Of a stretch of 7,775 bases of DNA, positions 1-5,943 are shown in pieces; positions within the stretch are counted from its first letter, which is position 1, and every line of letters begins with the position of its first letter. Both the position numbers and the translations under genes were made by a program. The stretch lies in NCBI GenBank assembly GCA_964580315.1, contig CAZOKH010000116.1:1-7775 (forward strand). Reading direction: 5' to 3'. Source of the stretch: CAZOKH01 sp964580315. GTDB taxonomy: Bacteria; Chloroflexota; Anaerolineae; Anaerolineales; Anaerolineaceae. Under the pieces are notes generated by a model. The model was not told where the DNA came from, did not search any database, and saw only the letters and a program-made list of their open reading frames with translations.

Positions 1-25
1 TCGAACGATTTGCGAGGAAACCATC

Positions 26-2242
26 ATGGATGAACTTCAGACCTATCATATTCAAGGGCTGGACTGCCCCGACTGAGACAAAACCCTGGAGCAGGGCATT
101 GCCAATATGCAGGGCGTCAAGTCTTGTTCCATTAATTTCTCTACCGAAAGCCTGCGCATCGAAGGCGAAGTAACGCGCGACGACCTGACGCAGCGGGTGG
201 CTGAACTGGGCTATCAATTGGGAGATTCTTCTCCAACAAAAGCTGAATCCACTCCCATCAAGAGACCCAATTTTCTGCAATTTTTCTGGAGCCAGTCCGA
301 ATCGCGCCTGGCAGTAATTGGCGCCATATTGATCTTGCCCGGCATGGTGCTGGAAGAATGGCTGGGCATGCAGGCCGCCTGGATTGACCTGGCTTCGCTG
401 GCAGCCATGTTGCTGGCGGGGTTCCCGGTTTTTCGCGGGGCTTTCAACGCCCTGCGCTTCAGCCGCCGCATTAACATTGACGTGTTGATGACCCTGGCAG
501 CCATCGGCGCGGTCATCATCGGCGCTTTCACCGAGGGCGGCATGGTGATGGTGCTGTATGCGGTGGGCGAAGCCCTGGAAGGTTTTGCAGTAGACCGCTC
601 ACGCGATTCGCTGCGCAGCCTGATGCACCTGACGCCCAAAACCGCCGTGCGCTTGCAGCATTCAGACGGCAGTCAGAGCCAGGCGGTGGTGCCGGTGGAA
701 GAACTGGCGATTGGCGATGTGGTGCTGGTTAAACCCGGCGAACGTATTCCCATGGACGGCGTGGTATCAGCAGGTAGTTCCAACGTCAACCAGGCGCCGG
801 TCACCGGTGAAAGCGCGCTGATCGAAAAGATGCCCGGCGCCGAGGTGTTCGCCAGCAGCATCAACGGCGAAGGCGCGCTCGAAATTCGCGTAACCCACCT
901 GGCCAAAGACAACACCATCAGCCGCCTGATTCGCATGGTGGAAGAGGCGCAGGAAAAACGCGCCCCCGTGCAGCGCTTTGTGGACCGCTTTGCGGCGGTT
1001 TACACGCCTTCCATCATGGCACTGGCGCTGGCTGTGGCAGCCGTTCCACCCCTGTTTTTCGGGCAGCCCTTCTGGAATCCTTCTCCCGAAGTATTTGGCT
1101 GGCTGTACCGCGGCCTGGCATTGTTGGTGGTGGGCTGCCCGTGTGCGCTGGTCATCAGCACCCCGGTTAGCATCATCAGCGCCATCAGCAGCGCGGCGCG
1201 CAATGGTGTGCTGATTAAGGGCGGATCGGCGCTGGAAACCCTCAGCCGGGTGAAAGCGGTTGCCCTCGATAAAACCGGCACCCTCACCGAGGGCAAACCC
1301 TCGGTGGTGCAGGTGCGCGCCCTGGCATGGGATGAAACCCCCACCCCGCACAGCGACCGCCTGGTGGCGCTGGCCAGCGCCGTCGAGCAGCGCAGCTCGC
1401 ACCCCCTGGCGCGCGCCATCCTGAACGAATCAACCCGGCGCGGGGTGCAAAACCAGTTCGAGGCAGCCGAGAACGTCACAACGCTGGTGGGGCGCGGCGT
1501 TAGCGGCCTGGTGAACGGCAAAGAAGTGCTGGTGGGAAGTCATAAATATTTCGACGAGAATATTCCGCACGACCCGCAGCACTGCCAGGCTGCCCAGCAA
1601 GATTCAGCCAACGGCTGCACTGCCATGATGATCAGCGACGGCGGGCGCTATGTGGGCACCATCACCGTGTCTGACACGCTGCGCAACACCAGCTGCGAAA
1701 CCGTCAGCCTGATTCGCAAAAACGGCGCAGATGCCGTGGTGCTGCTGACCGGAGACCATGCCGCCGCCGGCGCGCAGGTGGGCTTCCAGGTGGGCATAGA
1801 CGTAGTGAAAGCCGAACTGCTGCCAGAAGACAAAGTGAACGCTGTGCACGAACTGAAAGCCCGCTACGGTCAGGTGGCCATGGTGGGCGACGGCATCAAC
1901 GACGCGCCAGCCCTGGCAGCGGCTGACGTGGGCATTGCCATCGGCGCCGCCCTGGGCGGCACCGCCCAGGCCATGGAAACCGCCGACATTGCCCTGATGG
2001 GCGACGATATCCGCCAGATCCCCTACGCCTTGAAATTGAGCCATGACACCATGAAGATTATCAAGCAAAATGTTACCTTTACACTGGTTATTAAACTGCT
2101 GTTTGTGCTGCTGGTGCTGGCGGGCTGGGGAACCATGTGGATGGCGGTGTTCGCCGACACTGGCGCGGCGCTGATTGTCACCCTGAACGGCATGCGCCTG
2201 CTGAAGAATAAGCCGCTGGTGTCTGCAGCGAACATGGCTTGA
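26..2242 (+). CDS. Zn/Cd/Pb-type P1B heavy-metal ATPase with selenocysteine (TGA at 74-76) in its N-terminal HMA domain
   Basis: Predicted 738-residue membrane pump that exports divalent heavy metals using ATP. The start is ATG 26, with GAGG at 14-17 eight bases upstream. Residue 17 is an in-frame TGA. Reading through it gives an HMA domain (residues about 5-80) with the site G-L-D-C14-P-D-U17, where relatives have GMxCxxC. Starting at ATG 107 would remove the metal site. Visible pump motifs are TGE 260-262 (actuator), C371-P-C373 in the transport helix, D415-KTGT (phosphorylated Asp), H459-P, and GDGIND 621-626. K690 and D711-x-G in the last two membrane helices fit the Zn/Cd/Pb subtype (ZntA/CadA) better than copper pumps. 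The sequence is intact and full length. The frame is open to the window edge upstream, so an earlier start cannot be fully excluded. Pump identity is very secure. Sec decoding is an inference, supported by alignment logic and by the second Sec gene nearby. Confidence 0.9.
74..96 (+). promoter_or_regulatory. UGA (Sec) codon and candidate bacterial SECIS hairpin in the ATPase gene
   Basis: Directly after TGA 74-76, CCCTG (84-88) pairs perfectly with CAGGG (92-96) around the loop GAG, giving a G as the first loop base, as bacterial SECIS elements require. The hairpin starts only 7 bases after the TGA, closer than the 11 bases in E. coli fdhF, so the fit is imperfect. An alternative weaker hairpin, GCAT 96-99 with ATGC 107-110, has a loop at a more usual distance, and CAGGG 110-114 competes for the first arm. 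Folding and SelB-binding tests would be needed to choose. Confidence 0.45.
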
Positions 2243-2250
2243 GTTTTTTT
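2210..2250 (+). terminator. Terminator-like hairpin and T7 run at the end of the ATPase gene
   Basis: AAGCC (2210-2214) and GCTG (2215-2218) pair with GGCTT (2236-2240) and CAGC (2226-2229), with a 6-base bulge on the 3' side. Seven T follow at 2244-2250. The stem lies inside the last codons of the ATPase gene, and the T run begins two bases after its TGA stop. It is plausible as intrinsic termination, though the bulge weakens it. Confidence 0.45.
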
Positions 2251-2350
2251 ATCGAAGTTGTGATTATCTCTGGATGCTCGACTGGATTTATGTGTTCTTT
2301 TCGACGAGCGATGATCTCATGCGGTAGAAAAGTTAAATGAATGAAGCGAG

Positions 2351-2386
2351 GAGAAATCTTTCTGTCCTATTAAGAATAGATTTCTC
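2351..2386. repeat. 9-bp perfect inverted repeat (hairpin)
   Basis: GAGAAATCT (2351-2359) is the exact reverse complement of AGATTTCTC (2378-2386), with an 18-base loop. No T run follows, so it is not a standard terminator. It could be a protein-binding site or an mRNA hairpin. The function is unknown. Confidence 0.4.
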
Positions 2387-2480
2387 AAGGCAGCGGCGTC
2401 GCGCACCACGTGCGTTGAATCCATTGCCGGGCTTTAACCTTTCGGCGGTAAATCTCCCACCCATTATATTGTTATTTTAT

Positions 2481-2509
2481 TTGTAATTTTGTATCATTTT
2501 ATTGATATA
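2481..2509 (+). promoter_or_regulatory. Possible sigma70-like promoter of the KaiC-like gene
   Basis: TTGTAA (2481-2486) and GATATA (2504-2509) are separated by 17 bases in an AT-rich block about 75 bases before the start codon. Such matches arise easily in AT-rich DNA, so this is only a candidate. Confidence 0.3.
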
Positions 2510-2582
2510 TGCATCTAATTAGACAAGAAAATCCATTTCGTCTCATTAGGGCTGAAAAACAACTCGACTGGAGAAAATTAGC

Positions 2583-3338
2583 ATGTTAAATGCAATTTTT
2601 ACCCAACAAGAATGGTTTGACCGGTTACTGCCAGAGGGCATACCGATCCCCAGCACAACGCTTTTAAGCGGTCCGGGCGGCTCAGGGAAACCTTTAATTG
2701 GAAACCTGCTGGTTGCAGCCTGGCTGCGGCAAGGCGGCAGCGTGGTGTTCATGTCTCTGCAATATCCTGATCGAAGTTTCATCGCGAGTAGTTTGAAAAG
2801 CGTCACGCAGCTGGATTTGGATGATTACCAGGACAAGATTGCTTTTATTGAGCTGGATGCCAGCCTGGAAGGTATGGCGCCGGCGGTGGGCAATCACTTC
2901 AAGGCCAACGTAGTCAAACCCGAGGTTTGGGATACCGCCCTGGAACGCGCATGTAAAATGGTTCCTGCGCAGGGGCCTGGTATCATGGTCTTTGCTTCGG
3001 CTCTCAACCTGCTGTTATTCTCTCCAACCTATGGAAAAAGTATCCTTGAAAAGATAAAGACCACGATCAGTGACCACAAGCATACCTGCGTATTCTCCAC
3101 CAGCACCTCTGCGAAAGCGGAAGAAATTGCAGAACTTGAAGCCATAGCGGATAACCTGGTGATGACCCGCAGTGAAAATCAACCTTTCCGCCTTTACATG
3201 CAAATCAAGCGAATGAAAAATGCTGCGTTTCTCACCGATGAAATCGAGGTGCTCATCCCGGCAAATGTACTGCTGGAAGTGAAAGAGATCGCGGATTATA
3301 GCCGCAAACGCATCATACCGCTGATCTCTAAAATATAG
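2583..3338 (+). CDS. KaiC/RAD55-like RecA-fold protein with degenerate nucleotide-binding motifs
   Basis: Predicted 251-residue cytoplasmic protein. Its N-terminus (residues 12-60) follows the KaiC/RAD55 pattern: a D-R-L-L...G-I-P lead-in, a beta strand, a P-loop, a helix and a second strand ending in VVFMS. The P-loop G30-P-G-G-S-G-K36-P37 has Pro where Thr/Ser normally binds magnesium. The expected Walker B strand (I134-M-V-F-A138-S) has Ala where the catalytic Asp normally sits. Both codons (CCT 2691-2693, GCT 2994-2996) are one base from the canonical residue. The start is ATG 2583, with TGGAG at 2569-2573 nine bases upstream. The gene is a complete, single-domain reading frame, shorter than KaiC, which has two such domains. 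It probably binds nucleotide weakly or not at all and may act in regulation or assembly, but its role is unknown. The family call is from pattern recognition and is fairly secure at fold level only. Confidence 0.7.
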   Translation: MLNAIFTQQEWFDRLLPEGIPIPSTTLLSGPGGSGKPLIGNLLVAAWLRQGGSVVFMSLQYPDRSFIASSLKSVTQLDLDDYQDKIAFIELDASLEGMAPAVGNHFKANVVKPEVWDTALERACKMVPAQGPGIMVFASALNLLLFSPTYGKSILEKIKTTISDHKHTCVFSTSTSAKAEEIAELEAIADNLVMTRSENQPFRLYMQIKRMKNAAFLTDEIEVLIPANVLLEVKEIADYSRKRIIPLISKI

Positions 3339-3369
3339 GTTTGCCCGCACAAGTTTTCTGGAGCCAAAT

Positions 3370-3406
3370 AAAAACCAAAAGAAAAAGCCAGGCTGCGTCA
3401 GCCTGG
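3370..3406 (-). terminator. Strong intrinsic terminator reading on the minus strand
   Basis: On the minus strand, CCAGGCTG (3406-3399) pairs perfectly with CAGCCTGG (3395-3388) around a 3-base loop. It is followed by C, TTTTT (3386-3382), C, TTTT (3380-3377), GG and TTTTT (3374-3370). On the plus strand there is no T run after the stem. The flanking protein genes both run on the plus strand, so this terminator has no obvious protein-coding client. Confidence 0.6.
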
Positions 3407-3452
3407 ATATCCTGGTCCCTGTCGAAAGGGATTAGCGCCAGACCAGATGTGA

Positions 3453-3503
3453 TTGCCCCTGACAGGCGGCGGAAAAGTAAAATTTTCCCGGCCTCAGGGG
3501 CAA
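3453..3503. repeat. Long imperfect hairpin, about 19-20 base pairs
   Basis: A perfect 10-bp outer stem (3453-3462 with 3494-3503) continues through GGC 3465-3467/GCC 3491-3493 and GGAAAA 3471-3476/TTTTCC 3483-3488, with small bulges and a 6-base loop. It lies upstream of the DegV gene. It could act in an RNA of either strand. Confidence 0.55.
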
Positions 3504-3617
3504 ATTTGTCAAAGTTTGCCAGCCATCCGCCCGGTTTGGGATTATGATTGAAGGGATAACTTTTTACATTGCCTCTGGCAATCCCGACAGAATCATTTTG
3601 TGATGGAGGTCTGATTC

Positions 3618-4487
3618 ATGCAGATCGTCACCGACAGCGCCATGGATTTGTATTTGCCTGCAGAGCAAACCAACGGGGTTGCCATTACCGTTGTGCCGCA
3701 GTTAATCACCCTGGAAGGCAAAACCTACCGCAGCGGGGTGGATATCTCTTCCGCCCGGCTTTACCAGTTGCTGGCTGCCACCCAGAGCTACCCGGTCACA
3801 TCGCTGCCTTCCGTCACAGATTTTGCTGCCACCTACCGCCGCCTGGCAGCCAAAGACCCCGATATTTTATCCATTCACGTTTGTTCCGATCTGAGCGGCA
3901 CTTTTAACACCGCACGCATAGCCGCCGACATGGCGCCTGAAGCCAATGTCACCCTGGTCGATTCGCGCTCCCTTTCAGTGGTGTTGGGCTGGCAGGTGGC
4001 GGCTGCCGCGCGCGCCATCCATGCCGGTTGGGCAGTCAGGCCCATCCTGGAGATGATCGAACATATCCACCTCGTGAGTGACATTTTGTTAACCATCGAC
4101 GACCTGCGCTATTTGATTCACGGCGGACGGGTGGGACATTTGAAAGGCCTCATTGCCTCGGTGCTCAACATTCGCCCCCTGTTGTGTCTCGATCACATCA
4201 GCGGCAAGCTCAGTCAACTGGGGCTGGCGCGCACCTTCAAAGGCGCCCTGAACAGCATGATGGACTGGGTTGCCAGAAGCATCCCCCTGGGATCAGACCT
4301 GCGCGTGCAGGCCGGCCACTCCAACAACCCGCAGGGCATGACCTTGCTGCGCGAGAAAATGCAGCAGATTTACCGCTGCCACTGGCTGCCCGACGCCATC
4401 TTGTCGCCGGTAATGGGGGCGCATGCAGGTCCCACGTTGGTGGGCATGGCCTACGCGCCCGAATCAGCCTTTAAAGGCATACCCTGA
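3618..4487 (+). CDS. DegV-family (FakB-like) fatty-acid-binding protein
   Basis: Predicted 289-residue cytoplasmic protein, the usual length for the family. DegV/FakB proteins hold a fatty acid in a buried pocket and, where a FakA kinase exists, present it for phosphorylation on the way to phospholipid. Visible signatures are I-V-T-D-S at 3-7, T-S-L-P-S at 61-65 (lipid carboxylate contact), the C-S-D-L-S-G-T-F stretch at 89-96, V-D-S at 114-116, G-G-R-V-G at 169-173 followed by the N-I-R-P-L strand, and G-A-H-A-G-P at 267-272. The start is ATG 3618, with GGAGG at 3605-3609 eight bases upstream. The gene stands alone on its strand and converges with trpS. No FakA gene is in view, so the link to host lipid recycling is inferred from family knowledge. 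Family membership is secure; the bound lipid is not predictable. Confidence 0.92.
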   Translation: MQIVTDSAMDLYLPAEQTNGVAITVVPQLITLEGKTYRSGVDISSARLYQLLAATQSYPVTSLPSVTDFAATYRRLAAKDPDILSIHVCSDLSGTFNTARIAADMAPEANVTLVDSRSLSVVLGWQVAAAARAIHAGWAVRPILEMIEHIHLVSDILLTIDDLRYLIHGGRVGHLKGLIASVLNIRPLLCLDHISGKLSQLGLARTFKGALNSMMDWVARSIPLGSDLRVQAGHSNNPQGMTLLREKMQQIYRCHWLPDAILSPVMGAHAGPTLVGMAYAPESAFKGIP

Positions 4488-4507
4488 AATTAGATAACTT
4501 GAAACCA

Positions 4508-4560
4508 CAGATAAACACAGATGCACACTGATCCAAAAATCGGTGTGCATCTGTTATCTG
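4508..4560. repeat. 22-bp hairpin built on a 10-base repeat, between convergent genes
   Basis: CAGATGCACACTGAT (4518-4532) pairs with ATCGGTGTGCATCTG (4539-4553) with one G-T wobble and a 6-base loop. CAGATAA (4508-4514) pairs with TTATCTG (4554-4560) after a 3-base bulge. The left arm shows a 10-base period of the type CACAGATAAA, CACAGATGCA, CACTGATCCA. A further AGATAAC at 4492-4498 could pair with the right arm. Motifs of this CACAGAT type recur between genes in many bacterial genomes, so this may be a dispersed repeat. It sits where a bidirectional terminator for degV and trpS would be expected but lacks a strong T run. Confidence 0.6.
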
Positions 4561-4589
4561 GATAAAAAATCAAGCTCAGGTCGTTCTCT

Positions 4590-5573
4590 TTACGGCAATC
4601 CAATCGCCTGGCGCACTTCTTCCATGGTCTTCTCGGCAATGGCGCGGGCGCGTTTGGCGCCGTCGTGCAGAATATCCCAGATAACGTCAGGGTGTTTGTC
4701 CAGCTCGGCGCGGCGCTCGCGGAATGGCGCCAGGTAGGCATTCATATTCTCTGCCAGCTTGCGTTTGTCATCCACGCAGCCAATGCCGGCGCGGCGGCAT
4801 TCCACATCCACATGCTTCACCCATTCAGCATCTGAGAAGATCTTGTGCAGGGCAAACACATTGCAAATGTCGGGGTTGCCAGGGTCGGTGCGGCGCTGGC
4901 GCTGCGGGTCGGTGACCATGCTCATCACGCGGCGCGTGGTTTCTTCCGGCGTGGCGGCCAGTTCAATGTGGTTATCGAGGCTCTTGCTCATCTTCTGCTG
5001 CCCGTCCAGCCCCAGCACCTTGGGAACGTTGGTTACTTTCATCTCCGGTTCGATCAACACATTGGTGTTATAGCGGTAATTGAAAGAGCGCACCACTTCG
5101 CGGGTAAATTCAATGTGGGGCGCCTGGTCAATGCCCACCGGCACCGCGTTGGCTTTATACAGCACAATGTCGGCTGCCATCAACACCGGGTAGCCTACCA
5201 GTCCGTAGTTGACATTGTGCGGCTGTTGGCGCACTTTCTCTTTGAAGGTGGGCAGGTCGGTCAGTTTTCCCAGCGGTGTCACCATGGAAAGAATAGTGTG
5301 CAATTCGGTCACCTGGGGCACATGCGACTGCACAAACACAATCGAATCCTCGGGACGGATGCCGGCTGCCAGCCAGTCAAGGGTCATTTCATAGGTGTTC
5401 TCACGCAGGTTCAGGGTCGATTCCATGGTGGTTAACGCATGCAAATCGACAATGCAATATACGCAATCATATTCATCCTGCAATGCAACGTAATTGCGAA
5501 TGGCTCCCAGGTAATTTCCCAGATGCTGGCGTCCGGTGGGGCGGGCGCCTGAAAAAACGCGGCCTTTCTTCAT
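4590..5573 (-). CDS. trpS: Tryptophan-tRNA ligase (tryptophanyl-tRNA synthetase)
   Basis: Class I aminoacyl-tRNA synthetase of 327 residues that charges tRNA-Trp in the cytoplasm. The bacterial length and order are normal. Counting from ATG 5573, P-T-G-x-x-H-L-G-N at 12-20 is the HIGH motif, A-D-I-V-L-Y lies in the tryptophan and adenylate pocket, G-I-D-Q follows it at 147-150, and K-M-S-K-S at 194-198 is the ATP loop. I prefer ATG 5573 because the protein then begins M-K-K-G-R-V-F-S-G, as in relatives. A TTG at 5585 in the same frame would add four residues. Neither start has a well-placed ribosome site, so translation may be coupled to the selenoprotein gene that stops 19 bases upstream. 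The two genes should share one transcript. Identification is very secure. Confidence 0.97.
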   Translation of the reverse strand: MKKGRVFSGARPTGRQHLGNYLGAIRNYVALQDEYDCVYCIVDLHALTTMESTLNLRENTYEMTLDWLAAGIRPEDSIVFVQSHVPQVTELHTILSMVTPLGKLTDLPTFKEKVRQQPHNVNYGLVGYPVLMAADIVLYKANAVPVGIDQAPHIEFTREVVRSFNYRYNTNVLIEPEMKVTNVPKVLGLDGQQKMSKSLDNHIELAATPEETTRRVMSMVTDPQRQRRTDPGNPDICNVFALHKIFSDAEWVKHVDVECRRAGIGCVDDKRKLAENMNAYLAPFRERRAELDKHPDVIWDILHDGAKRARAIAEKTMEEVRQAIGLP

Positions 5574-5592
5574 GCTCTCTGTCAACTTTCTT

Positions 5593-5835
5593 TTATAGTT
5601 TTTGTTTTACCAGCTCTTCCACTTCTCCCGGTTGGGCAAAACGTCCTGTTTGAAGCTTTGAATAGATTAATTGGTTATTTATCGTTACTTCAAATCGTCC
5701 GCCGGATGATGGAATAAGCATGATCGATTCAATCTTTTCTTCAAACTTGCTCAACAATGCGGCTGCCAGACCGGTAGCCTTGTCTGCATAGTGTCAAACT
5801 GCGCAATATTCTATGGTTATTTTTGACTGCATCAT
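5593..5835 (-). CDS. SelW-like (Rdx family) selenoprotein with C-A-V-U motif; TGA at 5796-5794 read as Sec
   Basis: This 80-residue thioredoxin-fold-like protein is easily missed because codon 14 is TGA. The start is ATG 5835 (a second ATG follows directly), with a perfect AGGAGG at 5846-5841 five bases upstream; the stop is TAA 5595-5593. The N-terminal strand I-T-I-E-Y leads into C11-A-V-U14-H-Y, matching the Y-C-x-x-U-x-Y core of SelW. The second half, G-R-F-E-V-T-I-N-N-Q-L-I-Y-S-K followed by G-R-F and an E-V-E-E-L-V helix, matches the SelW pattern of a G-x-F-E-V strand, then L-I-x-S-K. Family members are small thiol/selenol oxidoreductases; their exact substrate is unsettled. The gene leads a likely operon with trpS. 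Without readthrough the product would be 13 residues, so a functional gene requires Sec insertion. Length and family match are excellent. Confidence 0.88.
5757..5796 (-). promoter_or_regulatory. SECIS element of the SelW-like gene
   Basis: On the minus strand, after UGA 5796-5794, GGCU (5779-5776) pairs with AGCC (5764-5761). After an A-C mismatch, CC (5774-5773) pairs with GG (5767-5766), closing a loop of GGUCU (5772-5768). A lower helix ATGC 5789-5786 pairs with GCAT 5760-5757. GGUCU is the SelB-recognised loop sequence of E. coli fdhF. It begins 21 bases after the UGA here, against 18 in fdhF as I remember it, a shift of one codon. Confidence 0.75.
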
Positions 5836-5906
5836 CGGTTCCTCCTGTTTTTTTATGAGCAAGAGCTGAATGAAACCCGATTAGATAACCGGTGAATATT
5901 GTTCAG

Positions 5907-5936
5907 ATTATATCAACGTTCTGAATTTTGGTACAA
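5907..5936 (-). promoter_or_regulatory. Sigma70-like promoter of the selW-trpS operon
   Basis: On the minus strand, TTGTAC (5936-5931) is 18 bases from a perfect TATAAT (5912-5907), which is preceded by TGA as in an extended -10. The predicted transcript start near 5900 leaves a leader of about 65 bases before ATG 5835. Confidence 0.6.
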
Positions 5937-5943
5937 TCACCGC
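5929..5943 (+). promoter_or_regulatory. Extended -10 promoter of the sugar transferase gene, probably leaderless
   Basis: TGG followed by TACAAT (5932-5937) forms an extended -10 only six bases before ATG 5944. Transcription would start at or next to the A of the start codon. No ribosome site is present upstream of ATG 5944 or ATG 5947, which fits a leaderless mRNA. No good -35 is seen. Confidence 0.45.

Larger units (their letters stand above)
2243..2582. other. 340-base AT-rich spacer without a supported gene
   Basis: No open frame with a ribosome site or recognisable product was seen on either strand. The stretch holds the T run of the ATPase terminator, a weak inverted repeat (GCTCG 2276-2280 with CGAGC 2305-2309), a clear 9-bp inverted repeat at 2351-2386, a GC-rich patch at about 2390-2450, and then a very AT-rich block (about 2460-2530) that is the likely promoter zone of the next gene. 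Confidence 0.6.
3370..3540 (-). ncRNA. Candidate structured small RNA ending at the minus-strand terminator
   Basis: The minus-strand terminator implies a transcript entering from higher coordinates. Between about 3540 and 3407 the DNA folds into a long hairpin (TTGCCCCTGA 3453-3462 with TCAGGGGCAA 3494-3503, continued by GGC/GCC and GGAAAA/TTTTCC) and a second one at 3412-3446. A weak minus-strand promoter could be CATAAT at 3546-3541, or TTGCCA at 3581-3576 with TATCCC at 3558-3553. The RNA would be about 150-190 bases. I do not recognise a known family; 6S-like RNA was considered but no diagnostic match was seen. The boundaries are guesses. Confidence 0.25.
3339..3617. other. 279-base spacer rich in secondary structure
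   Basis: The frame at 3341-3547 looks spurious: it starts at TTG without a ribosome site, has low-complexity composition and lies across several hairpins. The stretch is better described by its inverted repeats: 3388-3406, 3412-3446 (CTGGT/ACCAG enclosing CCCT/AGGG), 3453-3503, 3499-3520 (GGCAAA/TTTGCC, competing with the previous one) and 3569-3581 (TTGCC/GGCAA). The last 100 bases should include the promoter and leader of the DegV gene, but I see no convincing promoter. Confidence 0.55.

Noticed and set aside
1..33. End of an upstream gene in frame 1, stopping at TGA 31-33
   Set aside because: Only ten codons are visible, with no recognisable family. An ArsR-type regulator would be a common neighbour, but nothing here shows it.
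74..76. TGA as tryptophan (code change)
   Set aside because: TGA is the stop of three genes in the window. Cys, not Trp, is expected at both internal TGA positions.
767..1521. Long minus-strand frames inside the ATPase gene
   Set aside because: They are antisense to a clearly conserved gene, lack ribosome sites and have no recognisable domains. They result from high-GC codon bias.
107..2242. ATPase starting at ATG 107 (711 residues)
   Set aside because: It lacks a ribosome site and begins inside the HMA domain, after the metal-binding motif. The frame continues upstream to ATG 26 through one TGA with full HMA similarity.
3388..3520. Riboswitch controlling the DegV gene
   Set aside because: The hairpins are dense, but I match no known riboswitch core. 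The terminator T run is on the opposite strand, so a plus-strand switch is not supported.
3341..3547. 68-codon plus-strand frame after the KaiC-like gene
   Set aside because: It starts at TTG, has no ribosome site and crosses several inverted repeats. Its composition does not look protein-like.
4845..5435. 196-codon plus-strand frame across trpS
   Set aside because: It is a shadow of trpS, His/Gly/Val-rich and without similarity to known folds.
5899..5943. TTG 5899 as start of the sugar transferase
   Set aside because: It has no ribosome site and the added 15 residues are unlike the family. The -10 element at 5932-5937 would lie inside the coding region.
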